This document shows, one piece after another, positions 1 to 8,281 of a DNA stretch of 64,000 bases. How positions within the stretch are numbered: the stretch's first letter is position 1; the number at the start of each line of letters is the position of its first letter. The notes beneath the pieces were generated by a model. It was not told where the DNA came from, searched no databases, and saw nothing but the letters and a program-made list of their open reading frames with translations. The stretch comes from Hasllibacter sp. MH4015 (GTDB taxonomy: Bacteria > Pseudomonadota > Alphaproteobacteria > Rhodobacterales > Rhodobacteraceae), in the NCBI RefSeq assembly GCF_020177575.1, contig NZ_JAHTBK010000001.1:310001-374000 (forward strand), in the 5' to 3' direction. The translations under genes and the position numbers were made by a program.

Positions 1-63
1 CATTGGCGCATCGCGACGGGCGGACGTCTGACCTGGGCGCGATCGGGGCCGATCCACGGATAG
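1..63 (+). CDS. Possible 3' end of a gene cut by the window edge
   Basis: Frame 1 is open from the window edge to a TAG at 61-63 and would encode a 20-residue tail (HWRIATGGRLTWARSGPIHG). It is too short to assign a family. A spacer of about 140 bp, in which I see nothing recognisable, separates it from the next gene on the same strand. It may be chance coding; the only support is the open frame at the edge. Confidence 0.25.
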   Translation, partial: HWRIATGGRLTWARSGPIHG

Positions 64-202
64 GGACCGTGCAGGGCAGGGCAGAGTGCCGCTATGGCCG
101 CTGCATGTCGCTTTTCCTCGGCGTTAGGTCGGGTGGGCGAGGCGCGTTGCGCGGCTTTGGGGCAGTTAGGGGCAAGACCTGACCTGCCGGAGCGCGTGCC
201 CC

Positions 203-2707
203 ATGAAAACCCAAGTCAAAGCCCTTGTTGTTGGCGGCGGTGCCGTGGGCACCTCGATTGCGTATCATCTGGCCAAGGCCGGCTGGGACGATGTGATGCT
301 GCTGGAGCGGGACGAGTTGACGTCGGGCTCCACCTGGCATGCGGCGGGTTTGCTGCCGCTCTTCAACATGTCCTACGCGACGACGCATATCCATGATTAC
401 AGCGTGAAGTTCTACAAGACGCTGGAGGAGGAAACCGGGCTGAACGCGGGCTTTGCCGTGGTGGGCAATTTGCGGATGGCGCAGACCTCGGCGCGGATGG
501 ATGAGTATATGCTCTATGCCAGCACCGCTGAGACAGTCGGCGTGCCTTTCGAATGGCTGACGCCGGAGGAGATCAAGGAACGCTGGCCCCTGATCCGGAC
601 GGAGGATCTGAAAGGCGCGATTTACCACAATACGGACGGCTACATTAACCCCGCCGATGTCACGATGGCGATGGCCAAGGGCGCGCGGCAGCGGGGCGTG
701 GAGATCGTGCGGAAGTGGCAGGCCGATGGGTTCGAGTGGAACGGCGAGGCTTGGGAGGTGACGGTCACGAAGATGGTCGAGAAGGGGGGCAATCTGGTGC
801 CGTCCGACGAGACCCAGGTGATCACGGCGGAGCATGTGGTGACGGCGTCGGGCAACCATGTGCAGCGGACGGCGAGCATGCTCGGCATCAAGATGCCCGC
901 GATCCCGGTGGAGCATCAGTTCATCGTCATGGATCAGGACCTGGCGCTGGTCGACTGGCGCGGGCAGGGGAATGCGGAGCATCCGGTGATCCGCGATGCG
1001 GATGCGCAATCCTATGTGCGTGAGGAGCGGGGCGGGTGGATCCTGGGCGTTTACGAGAAGGGCGCGCCTGCGGTGTTCGAGCATGGGGTGCCAGACAGCT
1101 TCCGGGCCGATCTGTTCCCGCTCGATCTGGAGCGGATCGAAGACCAATACATGGCGATGATCCACCGCATCCCGTCATGTGAGGAGAGCGGGCTGAAGGA
1201 CGATTTCAATGGCCCGATCTGCTACACGCCCGATGGCAATCCGCTGGTGGGGCCTGCGCCGGGCTTGCAGAATATGTGGCTGGCCGAGGGGTTTTCCTTC
1301 GGGATCACGGCAGCGGGTGGCACGGGCTATTACCTCGCGCAGATGATGGTCGAGGGTGAGGCCGAGATCGACATGGCAAGCCTCGATCCCAAGCGTTACG
1401 GGCAGGATTGGATGACGACGGAGTACGCCGCACGGAAGAACGAGGAGTGCTACGACCACGTCTATATCCTGCACCACCCCGATGAGGAGCGGGAGGCGTG
1501 CCGGCCTTTGCGCACGGCCCCGGCCTATGACCGACAAAAGGCGGCGGGGGCGCAGTTTGGCTGTGTGAACGGGTTCGAACGGCCGAATTACTACGGGCCG
1601 CTGGATGCGCCGGATTCATTTGATCGCGAGGCGCGGTCGTTCCGGCGCGGGGGCTGGTGGGATTATGCCAAGGCCGAGGCGGAGGCGATCCGGGAGGGTG
1701 TCGGCCTGATCGACGCGACGGCCTTTGCCAAGCACCGGATTTCAGGGCCAGGGGCGACGGCGTTCCTGGATTGGTTCACCACCAACAAGCTGCCCAAGGT
1801 CGGGCGGATCAACCTGACCTATGCGCTGACCGATGCGGGGACGACGCGGACCGAATACACCATCGTGCGGGTTGCGGAGGATGATTACTACCTCGTCAGC
1901 GCGGGGGCGTGGCACGCCTATGACGAGGACTTCTTATATAAGGCTGTGATGGCCAACGAGGATCGGTTCGGGCGGATCAACGCGGAAGATGTCACGACGA
2001 AATGGGGTGTCTTCGCGATTGCCGGCCCGAAATCGCGCGATGTGCTGAACGAGCTGGTGAACGATGCGGACCCCGAGACGGTGTTGAGCAACAAGCGGTT
2101 CCCGTGGTTGAGCATGCGGAATATCGAGCTGGGCATGTGCCCGGTGCGCGCGATCCGGGTGGCCTATACGGGCGAGTTGGGGTGGGAATTGCACCATTCG
2201 ATCGAGATGCAGAATTACCTGTGGGATCAACTGGTTACTGCCGGTGAGAAGCATGGGATGAAGCTGGTCGGGGGTCGTGCGCAGAACTGGTTGCGGCAGG
2301 AGAAGTCGTACCGCGCCTTCGGGACGGAGCTTGGCCGGGACGCGACGCCACTGGAGGCGGGGCTGGATCGGTTTGTGGATCTCGGCAAGGACTTCCACGG
2401 CAAGGCCGCGATGGAAGCTGTCGGCATCCGGTCGAAATGCGTGACGGTGCTAATCGACGGGCCGGAAGACGCGGACCCGTGGGGGCGTGAGGCGCTTTTG
2501 GTTGATGGCGAGAAGGTCGGACGCCTGACCTCGGGCGGGTATTCCGTCGCCTTCGGCAAGCAGATCGGGATGGGTTATGTGCGGCCGGACCTGGCGGAGG
2601 TCGGCACCAAGCTGAAGGTGCGGATGTTCCGGGAGCTGTGGGATGCGGAAGTGGTCGAGGACAGCCCCTATGATCCGAGCAATGCGGTCATCCGCGTAGA
2701 CGGGTGA
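203..2707 (+). CDS. FAD-dependent oxidoreductase with C-terminal GcvT domain (dimethylglycine/sarcosine dehydrogenase-like)
   Basis: 834 aa. The N-terminal half is a DAO-type FAD domain with a dinucleotide-binding motif (VVGGGAVGTS, residues 9-18) and the SGSTWHAAG motif (41-49). In dimethylglycine dehydrogenases the His of this motif (here His46) carries covalent FAD. The C-terminal half (from about 430) is a GcvT/aminomethyltransferase fold with the typical YTGELGWE stretch, which in the family receives the one-carbon unit on tetrahydrofolate. The length matches the family (about 800-860 aa). It probably demethylates a methylated glycine (dimethylglycine or sarcosine) in glycine-betaine catabolism; the exact substrate cannot be read from sequence. 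It stands alone, with no soxBDAG genes nearby. Confidence 0.85.
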   Translation: MKTQVKALVVGGGAVGTSIAYHLAKAGWDDVMLLERDELTSGSTWHAAGLLPLFNMSYATTHIHDYSVKFYKTLEEETGLNAGFAVVGNLRMAQTSARMDEYMLYASTAETVGVPFEWLTPEEIKERWPLIRTEDLKGAIYHNTDGYINPADVTMAMAKGARQRGVEIVRKWQADGFEWNGEAWEVTVTKMVEKGGNLVPSDETQVITAEHVVTASGNHVQRTASMLGIKMPAIPVEHQFIVMDQDLALVDWRGQGNAEHPVIRDADAQSYVREERGGWILGVYEKGAPAVFEHGVPDSFRADLFPLDLERIEDQYMAMIHRIPSCEESGLKDDFNGPICYTPDGNPLVGPAPGLQNMWLAEGFSFGITAAGGTGYYLAQMMVEGEAEIDMASLDPKRYGQDWMTTEYAARKNEECYDHVYILHHPDEEREACRPLRTAPAYDRQKAAGAQFGCVNGFERPNYYGPLDAPDSFDREARSFRRGGWWDYAKAEAEAIREGVGLIDATAFAKHRISGPGATAFLDWFTTNKLPKVGRINLTYALTDAGTTRTEYTIVRVAEDDYYLVSAGAWHAYDEDFLYKAVMANEDRFGRINAEDVTTKWGVFAIAGPKSRDVLNELVNDADPETVLSNKRFPWLSMRNIELGMCPVRAIRVAYTGELGWELHHSIEMQNYLWDQLVTAGEKHGMKLVGGRAQNWLRQEKSYRAFGTELGRDATPLEAGLDRFVDLGKDFHGKAAMEAVGIRSKCVTVLIDGPEDADPWGREALLVDGEKVGRLTSGGYSVAFGKQIGMGYVRPDLAEVGTKLKVRMFRELWDAEVVEDSPYDPSNAVIRVDG

Positions 2708-2723
2708 CGGGGCTGGGATTACA

Positions 2724-2898
2724 TTGCCCTACAGACAATAGTTTGTGGGGCAATGGCCCTTACCCCACAAAGGAAAGTTTGTGGGGTATAGTGGATTGGA
2801 TTTCAGGGCGCAGGGGGCGGTGAGGGGAGTGACTTACCCTACAAAAAATAGTCTGTAGGGTAATTATCTTTACCCTACAGAAGAACTTTTGTAGGGTA
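2724..2898. repeat. Four ~28-bp palindromes arranged as two 64-bp direct repeats upstream of the nucleotidyltransferase gene
   Basis: Palindromes lie at 2725-2752, 2761-2788, 2835-2862 and 2871-2898. Arms are of the type TACCC(T/C)ACA and TGT(A/G)GGGTA around a variable 6-10 nt centre; the second has perfect 11-bp arms (TACCCCACAAA / TTTGTGGGGTA). Within each pair the copies start exactly 36 bp apart, so 2725-2788 and 2835-2898 are 64-bp direct repeats of each other, offset by 110 bp. The last palindrome ends 5 bp before the ATG at 2904, where the ribosome binding site should be. Either DNA operators or RNA hairpins that block translation would fit. Most of the 196-bp gap is made of these repeats. 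Confidence 0.85.
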
Positions 2899-2903
2899 GG
2901 TCC

Positions 2904-3956
2904 ATGAAAACACCTTATGACGCGCTCCCTATGTCCGCGCAGGCGGCATGGCAAGACCTTCGGCGCTTGCTGAAAGATGCGGAGGCCGAGGACATCATCG
3001 GTGCGCCAAAGGCCCGGAAGATCGCCGGCAAGATTTATTGGTACGACCAATATCGATTGGGCGACGCTGTAAAGGAACGCTATATCGGACCGGACGAGCC
3101 AGCACGCCGCGCCGCGATGGAAGCCTATATCAATCTGCGTGAGACCCGCGCCGCCCGGGCCAAGGACCGTGCCAGACTGGTTTCGCTTCTGCGGGCGGAG
3201 GGGATGGCAGCCCCGGATCTGGAAACCGGACGGATTCTTTCCGCACTTGCACAGACCGGAGCGTTCCGCCTTGGCAGCACCTTGATCGGGACCCATGCCT
3301 ACCGGCTGTATGAAGGGGTGTTGGGCGTGCGCTTCGGGGCTGACCAGGCGGCGGTCACGCAAGATATCGACGTGGCTCAGTTCCGGGCCTTGTCCGTGGC
3401 ACTTGCCGATGGGGGGGATGCTGTCGACCCCGCCCTGGGCGAGACGTTCTCGGATCTGGAGTTTTCGCCCGTCCCGTCGCTTGAAAAAGGGCGCGTCTGG
3501 CGGTGGGAGCAATCGAAGCGAAAGACGCTGGTGGAGTTCCTGACGCCGTCGTTCGAGGCCGAGGAAAAGCTGCGCGACCTGCCCGCCCTCGGCGTCTCGG
3601 CGCAATCGCTGCATTTCCTGAACTACCTGATCCGCGATCCGATCCGTGTGCCGGTCCTGTATCGGCAGGGCGTGCTGGTGCAGGTCCCGAAGCCCGCGCG
3701 GTATGCGATCCATAAGCTGATCGTGGCGGAGCGGCGGCGGGACGGGCCGGAGGCGGGGAAATCGCGCAAGGATCGCGCGCAGGCGGACCTGCTGATCCGG
3801 CATTTCGCGGCGGAGGAGCCCTATGCGCTGGTCGATGCGTATAGGGACGCCTACGAGACCGGGCCACGGTGGCGACAGAAGATCGATGCCAGCCTGAGGC
3901 GGTTGCCGGAGGCGCGGGATGCCCTTGATCGGGCCTTGGCCGAGACCGGGGCGTGA
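2904..3956 (+). CDS. GSU2403-like nucleotidyltransferase-fold protein
   Basis: 350 aa. It resembles the GSU2403 family (NTP_transf_8, minimal nucleotidyltransferase fold). The central part has a G-S-T stretch (FRLGSTLIGTHAYRLYEG, about residues 113-130) followed by an acidic TQDIDVAQF motif (about 152-160), the layout expected for a GS...DxD nucleotidyltransferase active site. The N-terminal 90 residues are basic and helical. Function is unknown; some relatives of this fold act as toxins or accessory-island proteins, but I see no antitoxin-like partner on either side. The upstream palindromes suggest tight control. The ATG at 2904 is chosen because the conserved start MKTPYDALP directly follows the repeats; no independent Shine-Dalgarno is visible because the last palindrome occupies that position. 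Confidence 0.7.
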   Translation: MKTPYDALPMSAQAAWQDLRRLLKDAEAEDIIGAPKARKIAGKIYWYDQYRLGDAVKERYIGPDEPARRAAMEAYINLRETRAARAKDRARLVSLLRAEGMAAPDLETGRILSALAQTGAFRLGSTLIGTHAYRLYEGVLGVRFGADQAAVTQDIDVAQFRALSVALADGGDAVDPALGETFSDLEFSPVPSLEKGRVWRWEQSKRKTLVEFLTPSFEAEEKLRDLPALGVSAQSLHFLNYLIRDPIRVPVLYRQGVLVQVPKPARYAIHKLIVAERRRDGPEAGKSRKDRAQADLLIRHFAAEEPYALVDAYRDAYETGPRWRQKIDASLRRLPEARDALDRALAETGA

Positions 3957-3993
3957 GCCGCGCCCGCGGCGCGGCCCCATAGGCCGGTGGGGG

Positions 3994-4461
3994 TTACTGA
4001 CCCATGAGCTGCATCATCACTGCCGGGTCCATCATTGCAGCCATCAGGCCGCTGTCCTGCATTTGCTGCATGGCGAGTTCGGCGGTGCCGCAGGCCTGAC
4101 CGGTGGCTGCCGCGAAATCCGCGCTGATCGGGACGGGCGTGGCCTGGGCCACCTGTTCGAGCGACGTGATCTCGGTTTCGGCGAAGGCTTCCATCTGGGT
4201 GATGTAGTCGGCGACGGCGGCATCTCCGCCCTCGTCCCGGATGGCGTCGAGTGTGCAGGCGGCGGCATCGCGCATCTCGGGGCTCCACGTCCAGTCGGGC
4301 ATGACATCGGCCAGGGACGGCGCCTGGCTGACAAGGAAGGTTTCCATGTTGGCGCCCGCCGCTTCGGTCGCGGCGGCAAGGCGGTCGAGTTCGGATTGGG
4401 CGAAGCCGGGCAGCGTGGCGGCGAGCGTGATCGCTGCGGCGAGGAAGGGAGCTTTGGTCAT
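3994..4461 (-). CDS. Small secreted protein, paralogue of the two proteins at 7835-8737
   Basis: 155 aa from the ATG at 4461; longer starts would place a charged extension before the signal peptide. A Sec signal peptide (MTKAPFLAAAITLAATLPGFAQ) is followed by AQS-E-L-D-R-L. It shares with the two proteins at 7835 and 8282 the patterns AQSx(L/F)(D/E), a Trp followed by (M/L)RxAxxC, and a second Cys followed by M-x2-(M/L)-x2-SG. The two conserved Cys suggest a periplasmic disulfide. The C-terminus is Met-rich (MMDPAVMMQLMGQ). I do not recognise a named family. It lies alone between a plus-strand gene and the reductase-like gene. Confidence 0.7.
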   Translation of the reverse strand: MTKAPFLAAAITLAATLPGFAQSELDRLAAATEAAGANMETFLVSQAPSLADVMPDWTWSPEMRDAAACTLDAIRDEGGDAAVADYITQMEAFAETEITSLEQVAQATPVPISADFAAATGQACGTAELAMQQMQDSGLMAAMMDPAVMMQLMGQ

Positions 4462-4529
4462 TGTCGGACTTTCCGGTTTTGGGACAGGTCTGCGCGCCAC
4501 CATGGCGGCGGCGCACAGGGGTGAAAAGG

Positions 4530-5054
4530 TCAGGTAATCCGGAACGTCTGAAACAGCAGGTTGTCGCCGTAATCGACCTGTCCCGTCGCCGTGAGCGCAG
4601 GTGGCGTGGTGAGCCCCGAGAAGAGCGGGGTACCACCGCCGAGGATCACGGGCGCACGTTTCAGCCGAAGCTGCGACAGGTGGCCGGCGGATGCGATGGC
4701 CCCGGCCAATTGCCCGCCACCGCAGAGGTAGATCGGGCCGGGGCCGCTTTCGCGCAACGCCTCCAGCCCTGAGAGATCACGCCAGACCTCGACCTGCGCG
4801 TCGGAGGGCAGTTGGATCGCGCCGGACACGACGATCGCGCGCATGTGCGGATAGGGATTCGCGCCCGTTGGCAGGCCGTAGCGGTAGCCGAATTCGTAGG
4901 TGGCGCGGCCCATGAGGGCGACGGCATAGCCCGAGAGGCGGTCGGTGTAATCGTCCACGATGGGACCGGATGGGGGGAATGCGGACACGTCCGCGTCGGG
5001 GCCGGCAATGAAGCCGTCGGCGGAAACCGCCACGTCATAAATGATGGGGTGCAA
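4530..5054 (-). CDS. Dihydrofolate reductase family protein (RibD C-terminal-like)
   Basis: 174 aa. It starts IIYDVAVSADGFIAGPDADV, the usual opening of stand-alone RibD-C/DHFR-like reductases. An LMGRATYEFGY segment (about 47-57) and an IYLCGGGQLAGA nucleotide-binding loop (about 107-118) follow. The start is a TTG at 5054 preceded by GGAGA six bases upstream; no suitable ATG exists. It probably reduces a pteridine-, flavin- or riboflavin-precursor-like substrate with NAD(P)H, but proteins of this type are mostly uncharacterised and this one is not the biosynthetic FolA or RibD. Confidence 0.75.
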   Translation of the reverse strand: MHPIIYDVAVSADGFIAGPDADVSAFPPSGPIVDDYTDRLSGYAVALMGRATYEFGYRYGLPTGANPYPHMRAIVVSGAIQLPSDAQVEVWRDLSGLEALRESGPGPIYLCGGGQLAGAIASAGHLSQLRLKRAPVILGGGTPLFSGLTTPPALTATGQVDYGDNLLFQTFRIT

Positions 5055-5203
5055 GGCACTTCTCCGATGAAAGACAGGACAGGCGCGCGCGGGTTTTCGG
5101 CGCGCGGAAATATGTCAGGCTGTCTGGATCATCGGCAGGGTCCTCCCGGGGGAACTGGGGCGTGCCTATCACGGGGAGGGGGCAGAGGCCAGTGGCCCGC
5201 CGC

Positions 5204-7030
5204 TCAGGCCGCGCCTTTTGTCTGCGTCGTGTCGCCCGATGCCGCCCGGGCAAGGGCCGTCAACTGGGCCGCGTGATCGCCCGCTTCACCGGCAAAGACC
5301 TCCTGCGCGTGCTTGTAGGCCATCTCGTGAAACAGCTTGTGCTGGTTCCACGCGAGGAAGCCTGCGCCCTTGAGGCCGGGGGGGCGGATCATCAGGTCGT
5401 TCGGATCGAGATCGGCCAGCATGTCCGATTGGCCCACCAGCAGCGACCGCATGACGGTGGAGATGACGCCCGGCACGCGAGGCCCCCGCTTGCCGAAGGG
5501 CATGACCGTCTGGCGCACCAGTTCGGCGCGCCCGGGCAAGGAATTGTAATCGACATGGACTGTCTTGTTGGTGGCTTTCTGAACATTCACAACAATGTTC
5601 GGCCCGGATTTGAGCCCGTGCATGGTGCGGAACGGCATGTTGTCGATGCAGCCGCCATCAACCAGCATCCGCCCTTCGGACGTGAAGAAGGGGGGCAGGA
5701 CACCGGGAATGGCGGAGGAGGCGCGGATCGCCTCCCACAACGGACCGCGCCGGATCACGACCATTTCCATGTTCGAAAGGTCGGCGGCCACGGCATAGAA
5801 TGGCAGCCACAGATCCTCGATCGGGTCGGTGCCGAAATGCTCGATCAGGGCCGCGTCGAGGACCTTATGGTCGAGGAAGGCGAATTTCGGCACGGTCACG
5901 CGGCGCATGGCCCCGGAGCGGACGAAGATCTGTTCGACCCTTGGTCCGATCTCCTCCGCCGGGACACCGAGGGCGATGGCGCCGCCCATGGCGGAGCCGA
6001 CGGACGTGCCGCCCACGATATCGAGCGGCCAGCCCAGATCCTGCATGGCGCGGTAGACGCCCACATGGGCGACGCCAAACGCGCCGCCGCCCGACAGGAC
6101 CATGCCGATGGCGCGGCCCGACAGGAAGCGCCCGAGGCGGGAGATGTCCCCGTCCCCGCCCGTCAGCGCAACGTGGTGGTGCAGGAAGACGGGCCGGGTG
6201 TCGAGCCAGCGCCCGGTGCCCGCCGCCCGTTGCATCCGGTGGGGATGAAGCAGGACAAGCCGACGCTGGCTTTCGGGCAGGATCGAGAGGGCGAAGCTCT
6301 CAAGCTCCGACGGGTCCTGATAATTGATCGCCTGGCCCACGAAGATCGCCTGATCGGCCTGCTTAAGGGCGGCGCGGGACCAATCGGTCGCCTCGGGCGA
6401 GGCCACGAACAGAACGATCTGGGCGTTGCGTTCCTGGTTGTTGAGCCAGGCGATTGCCTCGGGTGAGGTCGGGTCGGCCCGGTCACCCAAGGCATCGCGA
6501 AACGCGGCTTCGGTGACAAGCGCGACGGAATGATGGGCGCGGATCGCCTCGGCCAAGTCGGGTACGAAGCGTTCGGGAAGGGGCGCGCCGGCGGCGGGCA
6601 GGATGCAAAAGGTTCGCGCGGGCGGCCTGCCGGGATCGGGGCGGACGCGGGCGGAGGTCTTGGCGAGGCGGTCGGCCAGTTCGGCGGCCATGGCCTGTGG
6701 CAACCCCTCCACCTCCTTGCACAGCAGGTCATAGGCGGCATGGTCGATGCGGTAGACGATGCTGTCACGGGCGGCCACGACATCGGCGGTCCTGTTGGAG
6801 CCGGTGAGAAACGCAATCTCTCCGATCACGGAGCCTGCGCCGATTTCCGCCAGATCGACGCCGTCCCGCTCCACCCGAAAGCGGCCGGTTTCCACCAGAT
6901 ACATCGCCTCCGCCGGGGTATCGGCCGAGATGAGCGTGTCGCCGCGTTGGACGGGCGTTTGCGTCAGCCGCGCGAGGGCGGGTCCTTCAAGCAGCGCGAA
7001 CAGGCCTTCTGGCGCAAATTCTGGGGTCAT
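5204..7030 (-). CDS. Patatin-like phospholipase with N-terminal cyclic-nucleotide-binding domain (NTE-type)
   Basis: 608 aa from the ATG at 7030; the frame is open further upstream but looks non-coding there. Residues about 10-115 form a cNMP-binding (CAP-like) domain (GDTLISADTPAEAMYLVETGRFRV...GEIAFLTG). The middle (about 140-300) resembles the linker of bacterial NTE homologues. The patatin domain follows, with oxyanion loop SGGGAFG (about 325), nucleophile motif GTSVG (Ser about 343) and catalytic Asp in VDGGCIDN (about 457). This is a Ser-Asp lipase/lysophospholipase, probably acting on membrane phospholipids. The cNMP domain suggests nucleotide control, although ligand-binding residues cannot be confirmed by eye. 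No partner gene is evident; the next minus-strand gene upstream starts 125 bp away. Confidence 0.85.
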   Translation of the reverse strand: MTPEFAPEGLFALLEGPALARLTQTPVQRGDTLISADTPAEAMYLVETGRFRVERDGVDLAEIGAGSVIGEIAFLTGSNRTADVVAARDSIVYRIDHAAYDLLCKEVEGLPQAMAAELADRLAKTSARVRPDPGRPPARTFCILPAAGAPLPERFVPDLAEAIRAHHSVALVTEAAFRDALGDRADPTSPEAIAWLNNQERNAQIVLFVASPEATDWSRAALKQADQAIFVGQAINYQDPSELESFALSILPESQRRLVLLHPHRMQRAAGTGRWLDTRPVFLHHHVALTGGDGDISRLGRFLSGRAIGMVLSGGGAFGVAHVGVYRAMQDLGWPLDIVGGTSVGSAMGGAIALGVPAEEIGPRVEQIFVRSGAMRRVTVPKFAFLDHKVLDAALIEHFGTDPIEDLWLPFYAVAADLSNMEMVVIRRGPLWEAIRASSAIPGVLPPFFTSEGRMLVDGGCIDNMPFRTMHGLKSGPNIVVNVQKATNKTVHVDYNSLPGRAELVRQTVMPFGKRGPRVPGVISTVMRSLLVGQSDMLADLDPNDLMIRPPGLKGAGFLAWNQHKLFHEMAYKHAQEVFAGEAGDHAAQLTALARAASGDTTQTKGAA

Positions 7031-7154
7031 CGGGCGTGGTGGTCCTTCGTCATTGGTCAACACTGCCGGGGGTCGCGGGGCGATGGGAACGGCTGCGGGA
7101 CCATAAACCGCGCCCCCGGGAAAAGCGAAACGTTTCCTTACGTTACAAGGCGGA

Positions 7155-7838
7155 TCAGTGCTTTCTTGCGACCATGAGCAGGTTGTTGGCGGGCATCGGC
7201 AGGGGTGCATCGGGGACAAGGCCCGCGCGGGTGAGCGTGCCGAGCGTCCAGTCGAGGTCCTTGTAGCCGTGGTCCGGCATCTCGGCGCGGATACGCGCAT
7301 CGAAGGCGGCGTCGCCCTCGGACGTGGCCACACCATCGCGCAGGAACGGGCCATAGATGGCGACGCAGCCGCCGGGGGCAAGCGCCTTTGCCATTTCGGT
7401 CAGGCAGATCCGGGCCTCGCCTTCGGAGACAAGGTGCAGAAGGTTGGCCACGAAGATAAGATCGGCGGGCCCGTGATCCGCCGCCCAACCCGGCGTGCAG
7501 GCATCGAGCGGCAGGGGAGGCAGGAGGTTCGAGGACGGCTCCGCCCTTTGCCAGGCGACGATGGAGGCGCGGCGGTCGGCGGCGGGATCGGTCGGTTGCC
7601 ATGTCAGTCCCGGCATCGCGCGGGCGAAGTGGATGACGTGTTGCCCGGTGCCGGACGCGAGTTCCAGCGCGCGGCCCGACGCCGGGGCGATCTGCGTCAG
7701 CGCGTTCGTGATCGCATCGCGGTTGCGCAGCGCCGCGGGGGCGTTCATCCGGCCATCGGGGAAGCTGCCATCGGCATAGCCCTTGTCGGGTCCGCGCTTG
7801 GGTGCGTCCGGCGGCACCCCTTCGTCGGGCGGCGTCAT
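7155..7838 (-). CDS. DUF938-type SAM-dependent methyltransferase
   Basis: 227 aa from the ATG at 7838, whose ATGA overlaps the stop of the upstream gene. The conserved start (PDGRMNAPAALRNRDAITNALTQIAP) precedes the SAM-binding motif ALELASGTGQHVIHFA (about residues 57-72), then a PADLIFVANLLHLV acceptor region and an ALAPGGCVAIYGPF strand. This is the DUF938 family, widespread in proteobacteria with unknown substrate. The 4-bp overlap suggests co-translation with the small secreted protein upstream, but a functional link is not evident. Confidence 0.8.
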   Translation of the reverse strand: MTPPDEGVPPDAPKRGPDKGYADGSFPDGRMNAPAALRNRDAITNALTQIAPASGRALELASGTGQHVIHFARAMPGLTWQPTDPAADRRASIVAWQRAEPSSNLLPPLPLDACTPGWAADHGPADLIFVANLLHLVSEGEARICLTEMAKALAPGGCVAIYGPFLRDGVATSEGDAAFDARIRAEMPDHGYKDLDWTLGTLTRAGLVPDAPLPMPANNLLMVARKH

Positions 7839-8281
7839 TGGCGGGACAGAATCTCCATGGCGCCGGACATGCGGTCCATGAAGATGTCCATCAATTCGCA
7901 TTCCGCGACGATTTCCAGGGCGCGGTCGTCGGACAGGCCGTCGGGGTTTTCGACCGCCGCACCGGTTTCGATCAACTGCGCCGGGGTGAGCGTTTCCAGC
8001 GATTGCTCCATCTGGGCCACCATCGCCTCCACCGGGGCGGTCCCGACCTCCGCGACATAGGCGTCGTACATGCAGCGATAGGCACCGCGCAGGGCGTCGT
8101 CCCATTCCGGGTCGGGCATATGACCGTCCAGGGCCGGGATTTCCGCGACCATGCCGTCATTCATCATGGCGTTCATGGTTTCCGACACCGCCTCCAACCG
8201 CTCGAACGTCGATTGCGCGTGGAGCGGTGCAGCAAGGCCTGCGGACAGGATCAGGGCGGACCCGGCAAGGGCGCGGCGCAT
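7835..8281 (-). CDS. Small secreted protein, paralogue 2 of a three-member family
   Basis: 148 aa. The signal peptide (MRRALAGSALILSAGLAAPLHAQ) is followed by AQSTFERLEAVSE. Shared family features are W-x3-L-R-x-A-x2-C (Cys about 70) and a second Cys near 127 followed by M-x2-R-M-SG. It starts directly after the stop of the upstream paralogue with no intergenic base, and its own stop overlaps the methyltransferase start, so the three genes form one transcript. Export to the periplasm and a single disulfide are inferred. No known domain recognised. Confidence 0.7.
   Translation of the reverse strand: MRRALAGSALILSAGLAAPLHAQSTFERLEAVSETMNAMMNDGMVAEIPALDGHMPDPEWDDALRGAYRCMYDAYVAEVGTAPVEAMVAQMEQSLETLTPAQLIETGAAVENPDGLSDDRALEIVAECELMDIFMDRMSGAMEILSRQ

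Noticed and set aside
92-1165. Long minus-strand frame over the flavoprotein gene
   Set aside because: Antisense shadow of a well-supported plus-strand gene; composition (RHRR, HLR repeats) is typical of non-coding frames.
5162-6466. 434-codon plus-strand frame over the patatin gene
   Set aside because: Antisense to a gene with clear catalytic motifs; the translation has no recognisable domain.
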